64,000 bases of DNA, from NCBI GenBank assembly GCA_007693385.1, contig REDR01000063.1, forward strand, positions 1 to 64,000, given 5' to 3'. The notes below the pieces were generated by a model that had not been told where the DNA came from, made no database searches, and worked only from the letters and a program-made list of their open reading frames with translations. The position numbers and the translations under genes are program-made. The DNA comes from Anaerolineaceae bacterium. GTDB taxonomy: Bacteria > Chloroflexota > Anaerolineae > Aggregatilineales > Phototrophicaceae. Shown piece by piece: positions 38,316 through 48,479 of this stretch (position 1 is the stretch's first letter; each line of letters begins with the position of its first letter).

Positions 38316-39682
38316 CTCTCGTGCCGTTCACTGACGAGACGCAGGCGATCAGCTATGTATTCGAGTCGCTGGCGGCGAGCGATTGGCGCGGGCGCGGGCT
38401 GGATGAGCATACCCGCGATCTGACGCCCACCCGCAAGCTACTAGCGGCGCTCGATCAACCGGACACCAGCCGCGAGTATGCCGTCGTCACCGGAAGCAAG
38501 GGCAAAGGCTCGGTGTCAGCCATCACCGCCGCGCTGTTGCAGTCGCTCGGGCATCGCGTCGGCTTGCTGACCAGCCCGCACCTGACCACGTATCGCCAGC
38601 GCTTCCGCGTCGATGGCCGCATGATGTCGGAGGCTGATCTGGTGCGCCACATCAACGCCATTCGCCCGCACGTTGATGAGATACGCGCCACGCTGAAGCC
38701 CGGCACATACATCAGCCCGCAGGGGATATTTCTAGCCGTCGCTCTGCGCTGGTTTGATGAACAGGGCGTGACCTGTGCCGTGATCGAAGTCGGGCGCGGC
38801 GGACGCTTCGACGATAACGCGCTGGTGCCCAATAAGCTATCGCTATTCACGCCGATTTTGTTGGAACACACGCGCTATCTGGGCGATACGGTGGCGCGGA
38901 TCGCGTGGCACAAGGCCGGTATCATCAAGCCGAATAGCTTCGCCTACAGCTTATCGCAGACGCCGGACGCGCTCGCGGTGTTGCAGGCCGAAGCGGAGAG
39001 CAAAGACGCCAATTTTGACTGGCTCGCGCCGATTGACTCCGGCGTGTGGCTGGACGATCTACCGGACGGCCAGCGCGTCGAGTTCGGGCGTTATGGCGCG
39101 GTGGATTTACCGTTGATGGGACGCTACGAGATCGCCAACGCATCGCTGGCGATATGGGGCGCGGGCAACATGCACGCCCGTCTGGAGTCACCGATCAAAC
39201 ACGGGATGCCGGAATACGTCGCCGCCATCCGCGCCGGATTGGAGCGCGTGCAGTGGCCGGGACGGTGCCAGCGCCTCGCCACCGCGCCTGATGTATACGT
39301 CGATGGCGCGATTAACGTGCATTCGGCGTCGTCATTCATCGAGAGCGTGCGGGGGCGTCTGTCCGCGCCGGTGGTCACGGTGCTGGCCGTGCCGCTTGAT
39401 CGTGATGTGGCCGGTGTTTACGCGCAGTTCGCGCCGGTCAGCGATGCGCTGATCTTGACGACATCGCCGCGCAATATCACCATCAAATTCCCGCGCTCTA
39501 CGGAGGCGGTGCGCCTCGCCGCCGCGCTTCATGATGATGTGTCGTGGGCGGACGATGTAGCGACGGCGATTGAGACGGCGACAGCCCGCGCCGGACGCGA
39601 TGGGGTGGTCTTGCTGGCGCTGGCACAACCGGCTATCGGCGATACGATGGCGTATTACGGCCTGACGTTCGAGCAGATTTAG
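38312..39682 (+). CDS. folC: Folylpolyglutamate synthase / Mur ligase family
   Basis: VVTGSKGKGSVSAITAALLQSLGHRVGLLTSPHL; 4-bp ATGA overlap with upstream gene. Confidence 0.88.
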   Translation: MTLVPFTDETQAISYVFESLAASDWRGRGLDEHTRDLTPTRKLLAALDQPDTSREYAVVTGSKGKGSVSAITAALLQSLGHRVGLLTSPHLTTYRQRFRVDGRMMSEADLVRHINAIRPHVDEIRATLKPGTYISPQGIFLAVALRWFDEQGVTCAVIEVGRGGRFDDNALVPNKLSLFTPILLEHTRYLGDTVARIAWHKAGIIKPNSFAYSLSQTPDALAVLQAEAESKDANFDWLAPIDSGVWLDDLPDGQRVEFGRYGAVDLPLMGRYEIANASLAIWGAGNMHARLESPIKHGMPEYVAAIRAGLERVQWPGRCQRLATAPDVYVDGAINVHSASSFIESVRGRLSAPVVTVLAVPLDRDVAGVYAQFAPVSDALILTTSPRNITIKFPRSTEAVRLAAALHDDVSWADDVATAIETATARAGRDGVVLLALAQPAIGDTMAYYGLTFEQI

Positions 39683-39823
39683 CGTCTAACGATTGTCATA
39701 GCCTCATCTCTGTGAAGATTTGCATGACTCTGAAACGTTGACTTTTGGACATAATGGCTATAACAGTTTTGCGACATTTGCGTTATTTTTGTCATGATCC
39801 AGTGTATTTTTAGAGGAATGGGC

Positions 39824-40795
39824 ATGTCTAACGCAAAACAGCAGGCCGAAAGCGAACCAACACCGGAATTCAACCAGCGTTGCATCGCTGTGCTGAGGCG
39901 CTGGGAGGGCGGCGACTTGCCGTTCAAAGAGGCGCTGGCGCAGTTGACCACGCTCAGCCAGCGAGCCGACGCCGCCGGTGAGACCGTCAATCAAGGTCGC
40001 GCCGAGCAATTATTGGCGTACATCCAGCACTATCGCGGCAATCTGGACGAGAGCATCTACCACAACAAACGCGCCCGCACGCTGTATCATCGCGCCGGCA
40101 ATCTGCGGCGCGTCGGCATCATCGACTTGAATCAGGGTGAGAATTATCGTTTTAAGGGTGATTTCATCCACGCCCAACACCTGTATCAATCCGCCCAGCG
40201 CATTTCAGAAAAATTGGAAGACACCGGCTCGTTGACGCTGGCGACGGTCAACGAAGGGCTGATTCTGCTGGCGATGGGCGATAACGCCGCCGCTTATCGC
40301 GCTTTCCAGAAAGGGCTGGCGCTGGCGGCGCAATATCCGCAAGATAACGAGATTCAACAGCAGACCTACCGCCGCCTGATGAGCGAAATCCGGCACGGGC
40401 TGGCCGTCATCTATCTGCGTGAGAATAACGTGGCCGGTGCGTGGGAGGAAGCGACCAGCGCGTTGAAGCTGGCCGAACGCACCGGCGACGCGATCTTGAG
40501 TGGCTACGCCTACCGCACCATCGGCGAAGTATTGACCGCGCTCGACCAGCCGCCGGAGGGCGATTACAGCGCTGACCCCGACGACTACTTCCGCGCCGCG
40601 CTGGATTCGTTCCGTTCGTTGGACGCTGAAGCGGAGATCGCGCGGACGATGTACGCGCAGGCGTTGAGTCTGGCGGCACGCGGGCGACGCAACACCGCCG
40701 CCCGCAAGTTACAGCATGTGATGATTATGTTCGAGCGTCTGGGCATGGTAGACGACGCCAACCGCGCCGCGCAAGCTCAGCGCGATGTGACGTAA
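39824..40795 (+). CDS. TPR repeat protein
   Basis: Helical repeats (FIHAQHLYQSAQRISEKLEDTGSLTLATVNEGLILLAMGDNAAAYRAFQKGL); start with gagg RBS chosen. Confidence 0.75.
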   Translation: MSNAKQQAESEPTPEFNQRCIAVLRRWEGGDLPFKEALAQLTTLSQRADAAGETVNQGRAEQLLAYIQHYRGNLDESIYHNKRARTLYHRAGNLRRVGIIDLNQGENYRFKGDFIHAQHLYQSAQRISEKLEDTGSLTLATVNEGLILLAMGDNAAAYRAFQKGLALAAQYPQDNEIQQQTYRRLMSEIRHGLAVIYLRENNVAGAWEEATSALKLAERTGDAILSGYAYRTIGEVLTALDQPPEGDYSADPDDYFRAALDSFRSLDAEAEIARTMYAQALSLAARGRRNTAARKLQHVMIMFERLGMVDDANRAAQAQRDVT

Positions 40796-41215
40796 TCAGC
40801 GCCGGTTCACCGCGTCCAATCGCTCGCGGATGACGCGCCGCGCCTCCGCTATGTTATCGGTGAAGTACACATCATCAAGGGCGCGACGATCTAAAATCGT
40901 GAAGCCCTTAGCGATGACCTGCACGACAGCGTTCATGCCGACGACGGCGATAGGTCCTTTGCCCGCCGCGCCCATCTGCAACATCTGGCGGGCTTTTTCG
41001 CGTGTTTCGCGGCTGAATACATTGCCGTTGGGCACATTCGCGCCGGGTTCAATCTGCACAATCGCGCCGATCAACTCGCGGCGGCGTCCGGTCACGCGCT
41101 GAATATCGCGTAGCGTGTCGAACATGCCCGCCCATGTCCACCCCTTGCGAAAATAGGCCAGCATGATCGTCTGCGCGTCGTCGTCCCAGTAAAGTTCAAT
41201 CGTCTCGTCAGTCAT
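40796..41215 (-). CDS. Hypothetical protein
   Basis: ORF abutting convergent neighbour; no family recognised with confidence. Confidence 0.6.
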   Translation of the reverse strand: MTDETIELYWDDDAQTIMLAYFRKGWTWAGMFDTLRDIQRVTGRRRELIGAIVQIEPGANVPNGNVFSRETREKARQMLQMGAAGKGPIAVVGMNAVVQVIAKGFTILDRRALDDVYFTDNIAEARRVIRERLDAVNRR

Positions 41216-41238
41216 CGTTCACCCCGTTTCGTATCCGG

Positions 41239-42390
41239 CTAACCCGACGCCAGATGCGGCGGATTGTAGCCGCTATTGCCCGCCGCTTGCTGGAGCATAC
41301 GCTGACGTTCGGCGCGTTGTTGTGCCAGCAAGCGCAGGTCGGCGGCGATGTCGCTCTCGTCGGTGATCTCCACGCCGAGCAAGCTCTCGACCACATCTTC
41401 CAGCGAGATGATGCCCGCCGTGCCGCCGTATTCGTCAATCACCAGAAAGATATGTTGCTTGCGTTGCATGAATTCGTCCATCGCTTTCGTCACCGGCAAC
41501 GTCTCCGGGACGACGTGCATCTCGCGCACCAGATCGCCCAACGGCACGTTATCTTTGTCGTCGGCGGCGTGTTGCAGGATGTCGTGACGCAGGGCGAAGC
41601 CCAATATATCGTCGATGTGATCCTGATAAACCGGAATGCGCGAGTAGGGGATGGCCTTCTTGTCGGCCATGACTTCGGCGATGGTGGTCTGCTTGGGGAA
41701 GGCCATCATCACCGTGCGCGGCGTCATGATGTCGCCCACCTGCACGCGATCCAGATGGAGCAGATTCTTCAGGATGCGATGCTCGCTCTCGTCCAGACTG
41801 CCCTCTTCGGAGCCAATCGTCGCCATGATCTCGAATTCCGCCCGTGTGATGGTTGGCGCTTTTTCATGCGGTGTGATGCCGTTCATCATGCGCTTGAACA
41901 CGGATACCACCGGATAAAATATCGGCACTAGCACGCGCAGGCTGTACGCATTGAACACGAATAGTTGCTTCCAGTAGACCGCGCCGAGCGTCTTGGGGAT
42001 GATCTCCGAAAAGACCAGAATCAGGATGGTGAGAATGAACGTAATCACCGCCGCCCATTGACTGCCGAACACGCCCACCGCCTGAGCGCCCGCACCCGCC
42101 GCGCCGAAGGTATGCGCGAACGTGTTCAGCGTCAGGATGGCGGTTAACGGCTCGTCAACGTCCTCTTTAGCTTTCTGAAACCAGCTTGTCGCACGCGGGG
42201 ATTTTTCGGCCTGTGTCTCGATGTAAGATGGCGGTGTGGAGAGCAATCCGGCTTCTAGCATGGAGCAGAAGAACGAAACGCCGATTGCCAGACCGATGAA
42301 AAACAGCAAGCCGCCCAGCGTTCCCGATGCGTCCCCGGTGGGGACTGCGGCGGCCACGAATGTTATGAAACTACTGCCTATGTCGTCCAT
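41239..42390 (-). CDS. Hemolysin/CorC-type protein (CNNM domain + CBS pair)
   Basis: DUF21-like TMs, then VQVGDIMTPRTVMMAFPKQTTIAEVM...HIFLVIDEYGGTAGIISLEDVVESLLGVEI. Confidence 0.92.
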   Translation of the reverse strand: MDDIGSSFITFVAAAVPTGDASGTLGGLLFFIGLAIGVSFFCSMLEAGLLSTPPSYIETQAEKSPRATSWFQKAKEDVDEPLTAILTLNTFAHTFGAAGAGAQAVGVFGSQWAAVITFILTILILVFSEIIPKTLGAVYWKQLFVFNAYSLRVLVPIFYPVVSVFKRMMNGITPHEKAPTITRAEFEIMATIGSEEGSLDESEHRILKNLLHLDRVQVGDIMTPRTVMMAFPKQTTIAEVMADKKAIPYSRIPVYQDHIDDILGFALRHDILQHAADDKDNVPLGDLVREMHVVPETLPVTKAMDEFMQRKQHIFLVIDEYGGTAGIISLEDVVESLLGVEITDESDIAADLRLLAQQRAERQRMLQQAAGNSGYNPPHLASG

Positions 42391-42561
42391 TGTTCCTTAA
42401 TCTGTATATGGTCAATTGTAAAGCGCGGGAGTTGCACCGCGCTTTGTCGCACAGTATAGCACAAAAGCGGCATTTCACGGCGGTGATTTCCCCGCGTCGC
42501 GGTCTGCGGTAGAATGAAGGTTGAAATATGACGACGATCAGCCCGAAGAGGTGTGCCGACT

Positions 42562-43248
42562 ATGACCGCCCGTGACCGCATCCTGAATAAATTACGCGCC
42601 GCCCGCCGCCCATTCCCCGACGCGCAACCGCCCCCCGCCGACTATCTGCCCGCCGTGCGCGTGGATGATACCGCGCCCGATGCTTTGCTGGAGCGCTTCA
42701 CGGCGGAGCTAGAAGCGCTGGAAGGCGAAGTATTCGCGGTAGATTCCGCCGACGCCGCCCGCGAGCAGGTGCTGTCTTTGCTGAGGGCGGGCGCGGCGCG
42801 GCGTGTGATGTCGTGGCACTTCAAACATATTCCGGTGCCGCGACTGTATACCGCCATCCAGCAGGCCGGTTATACCATCGATTATCCGCAGACACGCGGC
42901 GATGACCGCCCCGAACGGCTGGCGCGGCTGGAAACGGCGGAGATCGGCTTGACCGGCGCGAGCGTCGCCATCGCGGGCACCGGCACGCTGGTCATCCAGA
43001 CCGGCAAAGGCATGACGCGCCTGCCCGCCATCCTGCCGCCGACTCACATCGCGGTGATACGCTTGCGTCAGATCATCCCGCGCATCGAGGATTGGCTGGC
43101 GCATCAACGCCGGAGCGATTCGCCCGCGCTGAACGATCCGGCCAACGTCTGTTTCGTCACCGGGCCGAGCCGCACCGCCGACATCGAGAAGATGCTGGTG
43201 CTAGGCGTTCACGGGCCGAAGCGCGTGCAGGTCATCGTCATTCGTTGA
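42562..43248 (+). CDS. lutC: LUD domain protein, LutC-like
   Basis: AEIGLTGASVAIAGTGTLVIQTGKGMTRLPAILPPTHIAVI...VCFVTGPSRTADIEKMLVLGVHGPKRVQVIVI. Confidence 0.9.
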   Translation: MTARDRILNKLRAARRPFPDAQPPPADYLPAVRVDDTAPDALLERFTAELEALEGEVFAVDSADAAREQVLSLLRAGAARRVMSWHFKHIPVPRLYTAIQQAGYTIDYPQTRGDDRPERLARLETAEIGLTGASVAIAGTGTLVIQTGKGMTRLPAILPPTHIAVIRLRQIIPRIEDWLAHQRRSDSPALNDPANVCFVTGPSRTADIEKMLVLGVHGPKRVQVIVIR

Positions 43249-44329
43249 GCGCTGGAACGCCCCACACCGTCACCACGCCGCTATCATCGCCGGTAGCCAG
43301 CCACGCGCCGGAGTCGTCAAACGCGATGGCGACCAGTCCCGCGCCGTTCGCCCCGTTGATTTCGCGCAGTAATTGCGGCGCGGTGGTGTCGCTCACGTCA
43401 TACAGATAAGCGCCGCCCTCACGCGAGGCCACCGCCAGCAAATCGCCCGCCGCGTTGAACGCGACGCCGGATAGCCATTCATTGCCCGTGCCCGCCGTGA
43501 TGATGGCGAGCGCGTCCATCGTCGCGCCGTCGTCACCCAGCGCCAGCGCCCACAGATGCACCGTGCCATCGTCGCCCGCCGTCGCCAGCGTCCAGCCATC
43601 ATCGCTCGCCGTCGTCAGCGCCAGCGCGTTGATGCCGCCCGCGTGCGCCTGCGGCAACATCTGCGGATCGTCGCCGGTGATGCCATTCCCCAGCCACAGC
43701 CCATCATCAGGGAAGCCGGTAGCGGTCAGGAACGCGCCGTCCGCGTCCGGCACGAAGGCGATATCGAGGATGCTCAGCGCGGTGAAAGCGTAGATGTGGC
43801 GGCGGTCAAAATCCGCGTTATCGAGGATATGCACACTGCCATCGCCCACCGCGAAGCCCAGCCACGCGCCGTCATCGCTGTAACGCACGCGATCAATGAT
43901 GTGCGTGAAGCCGACGAAAGCCGGTAATTGTTCCAGCGTGTAGCCGCCACGATCATCAGCGCTGATCCGGTGACGGCGTACCGTGCGATCCCACGACGCG
44001 GTGACGATCACATCGCCCGTCGGCGCGAAGGCGACGCCCTTCATCACCGAGCTATGCGGGTACGCTTCGACCAGCGCTTCGCCGGTGCGGGCGTCCCACA
44101 AACGCAGGCTGAGGTTGTCGCCGGTTGTTGCCAGCACCGCCCGCCCATCTGCTAGCACGCCGAAGGTCAACGCGCTGACCGGCATCTCGTGCGCTTCTAA
44201 TGTGTGCTGAATGGTCAGTTGCGCCGCGTTTTGTGGCGTGATCGGCACGGGGGAGTCGTCGGCGTCGTCCGCCCGCACAACGCCCGCCAGCAGGCAGGCC
44301 AGAATCAGCACGGCAAGCAAACGGTTCAT
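43238..44329 (-). CDS. Secreted WD40 repeat protein
   Basis: Signal peptide; repeats such as LRLWDARTGEALVEAYPHSSVMKGVAFAPTGDVIVTASWD. Confidence 0.82.
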   Translation of the reverse strand: MNRLLAVLILACLLAGVVRADDADDSPVPITPQNAAQLTIQHTLEAHEMPVSALTFGVLADGRAVLATTGDNLSLRLWDARTGEALVEAYPHSSVMKGVAFAPTGDVIVTASWDRTVRRHRISADDRGGYTLEQLPAFVGFTHIIDRVRYSDDGAWLGFAVGDGSVHILDNADFDRRHIYAFTALSILDIAFVPDADGAFLTATGFPDDGLWLGNGITGDDPQMLPQAHAGGINALALTTASDDGWTLATAGDDGTVHLWALALGDDGATMDALAIITAGTGNEWLSGVAFNAAGDLLAVASREGGAYLYDVSDTTAPQLLREINGANGAGLVAIAFDDSGAWLATGDDSGVVTVWGVPALNE

Positions 44330-45429
44330 AGTGAGAAATTTCCTTTCGGGTAGTTGGTCAACACTTCCGCACCATCCGGCGTGATGAGGATGTTATCCTC
44401 AATACGCACGCCGCCCAGATGCGGCAGATAAATGCCCGGCTCAATGGTGAAAACCATGCCGGCCTGCAAGATCGTGTCGTTGTCGGGGGCGATGTCGGGC
44501 TGTTCGTGGACGGCCAAGCCCATCCCGTGCCCGGTGCGATGCGTGAAATATTGGCCGTAACCGGCGCGTTCGATCACCTCACGGGCGGCGCGGTCGATCT
44601 CGCCCGCCTTGCGTCCGGGCGCACACTGCGCGATGGCGGCGCGGTTGGCTTCTAACACGGTGCGGTAGATGTCGCCCGTCGTCACGTCCGGCTCACCGGC
44701 GCAGAATGTCCGCGTGATGTCCGCCGGATAGCCCGCCCACAGCCCGCCGAAGTCGATCAGCAGGAGTTCGCCCGCCCGCCAGATGCGCTCGCTGACGTGA
44801 CCATGCGGCACCGCGCTATTGACGCCGGTCTGCACCAGCGTCTCGAAGGCCAGCCCCTCCGCGCCCATCTCGCGCAGATGGCGCTCCAGTTTGTCGGCGA
44901 TGGTGCGTTCGCTGAGGCCGGGACGTATCGCGTCGATGGTGCGCTCCAGCGCACGCTGGCTGATGTCGATGGCGCGGCGTATGGCGTCCACTTCTTCCGG
45001 CGTCTTGATCGCACGGATCGCCAGCAGATCAGCCGCCACGTCGATCAACGCCGCGCCGGTGGCTTCCAGCGCCAGATATTCAAACACGCGCATCTCGCGC
45101 CCGTCCACACCCAACCGGCAACCATCACAACCGAGCGCGGCCACCGCCGCCTTGAACGCGGACGCGAATCCGCCCGCATCCGTCCACACGAACGGCTCAA
45201 TATCTAATTCGCGGCAGGCGGATTCCCATACCGGCATTTCCAATTGTGGCACGATGACCGCCCGCTTATCCGCGCCCAGCAAGACCACCGTCGGGCGTTC
45301 TGAGGGGTGCATGGCGACGCCGGTGAAATAGCGCATATTCGCGCCCGGCACCAGCGCCACCGCCACCACATCGGCTGATTCGAGACGGTCAGCCATGCGC
45401 TGATTGCGGGCGATATAGTTAAAAGACAT
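44326..45429 (-). CDS. M24 family Xaa-Pro peptidase
   Basis: LLIDFGGLWAGYPADITRTF; THRTGHGMGLAVHEQP; MVFTIEPGIY. Confidence 0.92.
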   Translation of the reverse strand: MSFNYIARNQRMADRLESADVVAVALVPGANMRYFTGVAMHPSERPTVVLLGADKRAVIVPQLEMPVWESACRELDIEPFVWTDAGGFASAFKAAVAALGCDGCRLGVDGREMRVFEYLALEATGAALIDVAADLLAIRAIKTPEEVDAIRRAIDISQRALERTIDAIRPGLSERTIADKLERHLREMGAEGLAFETLVQTGVNSAVPHGHVSERIWRAGELLLIDFGGLWAGYPADITRTFCAGEPDVTTGDIYRTVLEANRAAIAQCAPGRKAGEIDRAAREVIERAGYGQYFTHRTGHGMGLAVHEQPDIAPDNDTILQAGMVFTIEPGIYLPHLGGVRIEDNILITPDGAEVLTNYPKGNFSL

Positions 45430-45495
45430 GACGTTTTTTCCCTCCGCGTGTTACAATCTAACGCTTGAGTATAACGGAAAGAAGATGACTTCCCC

Positions 45496-46701
45496 ATGAC
45501 CACTTATGACTTCGACACCATCATTGACCGGCGCGGCACGGACTGCGTGAAATATGACATCTTCGACTCGCCCGATCTGCTTTCGCTGTGGGTGGCCGAT
45601 ATGGATTTCGCCGCGCCGCCCGCCGTCGTGCAGGCGTTGACCGAACGCCTGCAACATCCGATATTCGGCTATACGATGGATATGCCCCGCCTGCGTGAGG
45701 TGATCTGCGAACGGCTGGCGCGGCTGTATAACTGGCAGGTGACGCCGGATGAGATCGTGTTTTTGCCCGGCGTGGTCGCCGCGCTGAATGCGTCGATGCG
45801 GGCGGTGAGTGAACCCGGCGACAATGTGCTGATCCATACGCCGATTTATCCGCCGTTTCTGGCTTCGCCGGAGAAGAACCGCCTGCACAGTAACACCGTG
45901 CCCCTGACGCCCGTCGTGACCGATGGCATCCTGCGCTACGAGATCGACTTCGACGCATTCGAGGCGGCGATCAACGATGGTACGAAGCTATTCGCGCTGT
46001 GTAGCCCGCACAACCCCACCGGACGCATCTGGACGCCGGACGAGTTGCGGCGCATGGCGGAAATCTGCATCGCGCACGATGTCGTCATCTGCTCCGACGA
46101 GATTCACGCCGATCTGGTATTCGAGCCGCACACGCCGACGGCGACGCTCTCGCCGGAAATCGCGCAGAATACCATCACGTTGATGGCGCCGAGCAAGACG
46201 TACAACATCCCCAGTCTGGGATTCAGCTTCGCGGTGATCCAGAACGCGGACTTGCGGGCGCGGTTTGTGGCGGCGGAGGGCTTCGTCGTGCCGCATGTCG
46301 GCGTGTTGGGCTATACGGCGGCGCTGGGCGCGTACACCGGCGGCGATGAATGGCTGGCGCAGGTGATCGACTATTTACGCGAAAACCGTGACCTGACCAC
46401 GCGCACCATCACCGAACACATGCCGCAGATCATCCCGACGCATCCCGAAGGCACGTATTTAACATGGTTGGATTGTCGCGATTTGCCCGCGCTGAATGGC
46501 GACGCGGACGCGGCGGGGAGCGAGTTCCTGAAGTGGATCGAGCCATTCTTCTTGAAACAGGCCAATGTCGCGCTGAACAATGGCCTGTTATTCGGTGAGG
46601 ATGGAGTCGGGTTTGCCCGCCTGAACTTCGCCTTGCCGCGCTCGCAATTGCGCGAAGCGCTGGAACGGATGCGGCGGGCGCTGGAGGCCGCTACAGGCTG
46701 A
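45496..46701 (+). CDS. PatB/MalY family pyridoxal-phosphate aminotransferase
   Basis: DFDTIIDRRGTDCVKYD; LWVADMDFAAPPAV; LCSPHNPTGRIW; LMAPSKTYNIPSLGFSF. Confidence 0.93.
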   Translation: MTTYDFDTIIDRRGTDCVKYDIFDSPDLLSLWVADMDFAAPPAVVQALTERLQHPIFGYTMDMPRLREVICERLARLYNWQVTPDEIVFLPGVVAALNASMRAVSEPGDNVLIHTPIYPPFLASPEKNRLHSNTVPLTPVVTDGILRYEIDFDAFEAAINDGTKLFALCSPHNPTGRIWTPDELRRMAEICIAHDVVICSDEIHADLVFEPHTPTATLSPEIAQNTITLMAPSKTYNIPSLGFSFAVIQNADLRARFVAAEGFVVPHVGVLGYTAALGAYTGGDEWLAQVIDYLRENRDLTTRTITEHMPQIIPTHPEGTYLTWLDCRDLPALNGDADAAGSEFLKWIEPFFLKQANVALNNGLLFGEDGVGFARLNFALPRSQLREALERMRRALEAATG

Positions 46702-47422
46702 TGATGCCGCCGTCCACGTTGAGCGCCTGCCCGGTGATGAACGCCGCGCCGTCGCTGAGCAGGAACAGCGTCGCGTGCGCGACATCTTCCGGCGTGCCCG
46801 GACGCTTCAGCATGTTATCGTGATGGGTGGGTAGGTCGTCGTCGGCGATGTTGCCCGCGCAGACCGCATTCACGCGGATGTTGTGCGGGGCGAGTTCGCG
46901 GGCGGCCTGCCGCGCCAGTGTGATGACCGCGCTCTTGGTCGCCAGATACGGCGCACCACCGGCCAGCGTATGCGCCGCGTAACTGTTGGCGATCATCACC
47001 ATCGCGCCGCCGCCGTCGTCCTGCAGAACGCGGCTGACCAATTGCACGAAGAAATAACTGCCGACCAGATTAACCTCCGCCTGTCGGCGCACGTCCCACT
47101 CATCGACGCTTTGTAGCGCGGTAGGCTGGAACGCGCCGACGGCGTTCACCGCGATGTCCAGTTTGCCGAACGTGTCGCGGGTACGCTCGATAAAGGCCGA
47201 CACCTGAAAGCGGTTGGCGATGTCGCCCTGAAAGCCGGTGGCATGTCCGCCGCGCTCGCGGATGATGGCCGGTATCGCGTCGGCGCGGTCTGGATTCAAG
47301 TCCATCACGCCGACATTCGCACCCGCTTCCGCCAGCGCCAGCGCAATCGCCCGCCCGACGCCATCGCCGCCGCCCGCCACTAACGCGGTCTTGCCTGATA
47401 GATCAACTTTGAAATTGCTCAC
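46691..47422 (-). CDS. SDR family oxidoreductase
   Basis: GKTALVAGGGDGVGRAIALALAEAGANV; ITLARQAARELAPHNIRVNAVCAG. Confidence 0.93.
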   Translation of the reverse strand: MSNFKVDLSGKTALVAGGGDGVGRAIALALAEAGANVGVMDLNPDRADAIPAIIRERGGHATGFQGDIANRFQVSAFIERTRDTFGKLDIAVNAVGAFQPTALQSVDEWDVRRQAEVNLVGSYFFVQLVSRVLQDDGGGAMVMIANSYAAHTLAGGAPYLATKSAVITLARQAARELAPHNIRVNAVCAGNIADDDLPTHHDNMLKRPGTPEDVAHATLFLLSDGAAFITGQALNVDGGIISL

Positions 47423-48120
47423 AATGATTTCAACCAGTCTTGAATCTTATGTACGGCTGTCAGATGAAATGTTTGATCGCCGCGCCCCGCCCGTAGCAGA
47501 TCATGGTCGGCGTCGGGCACGATGTAATGCTTCGCGCCGTGCGCGTATGTTTGATGGTGGATGGTCGCCGCTTCTTCGGCATATCTGGCCGGATCGTTCC
47601 AGTCGTTCGCGCCTTGCAAGATGTACAGCGCGGTATCCAACGCCAGAATCGCGGGGGGCGCGGCGCGGTTGGCGGCCAGCAAGACGCCCGCCGGACGCTC
47701 GACGCGGCGAAACAGGCTGAAGTTTTCGACGAGTAGGCTGGTGCTTTCGCCCTGCGCGAGGATCACGGCGCGGGCGGGGTTGATGTGTGATAGCGAGAGC
47801 GCGGTCTGATAAGCGCGAACGGCGTCCTGCGTCGCGCTCCCGACTCCCGCCGCGCCACTCGCGCCGGTGCCGCGCCGATCCCACCGGAACACCGCATAAC
47901 CGGCATTGAGCGCGGTGCGCGTGTAATTCTGGTAGGCGCGGCGGTCAGGCCAGCTAGCATGAGGCAGGATGAACAACAGAGGATAATTGGCTTCGGCGCG
48001 TCGTTCCCTGCCCGCCGGATAATCGACTTGACCGGCAAGGCGCACGCCGTCACCGGCAAAGGCGATCTCGCATGTGAGGTTTTGCGGGCAAGAGCGCTCG
48101 ATCACATAGTTGGCTATCAT
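47419..48120 (-). CDS. Alpha/beta hydrolase
   Basis: FILPHASWPDRRAYQNYTRTALNAGYAVFRWDRRGTGASGAAG; catalytic-Ser region ILAQGESTSLL. Confidence 0.8.
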   Translation of the reverse strand: MIANYVIERSCPQNLTCEIAFAGDGVRLAGQVDYPAGRERRAEANYPLLFILPHASWPDRRAYQNYTRTALNAGYAVFRWDRRGTGASGAAGVGSATQDAVRAYQTALSLSHINPARAVILAQGESTSLLVENFSLFRRVERPAGVLLAANRAAPPAILALDTALYILQGANDWNDPARYAEEAATIHHQTYAHGAKHYIVPDADHDLLRAGRGDQTFHLTAVHKIQDWLKSL

Positions 48121-48479
48121 AATACTTTCTATCCTCCCCTGTGCGTACATTTGCATGTGTGTGCATGTTTCGACAATCGCGTTTTGCAGGGTGAACGCCC
48201 GTGTAATGGTTGCGCGTGGTCTGGCCGGACGGGGTGCGCCCTGTATGGTTGGTTCATCAATCGGGTTTTACGGATAGAAATAAGCTGTTTTTTAGAGGTT
48301 TGATTTTTAATAGATTATACGCATCTTTTGGCGATTGCCTGAATGATAACGCAAAGTGCCGGACGGCGCAATGACGAATTCGCTGATGTGTCCGCGTGCC
48401 CATGATTCTATCGCGTCCGGTGTAAATGCGTTCAAAATCAGGTATGATGCGGTGCGACAGTAGCGAAAGTAGGTGAGCG

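Noticed and set aside
41254-41931. 225-aa plus-strand ORF
   Set aside because: Antisense to the CBS/CNNM protein; low-complexity His/Arg-rich translation.
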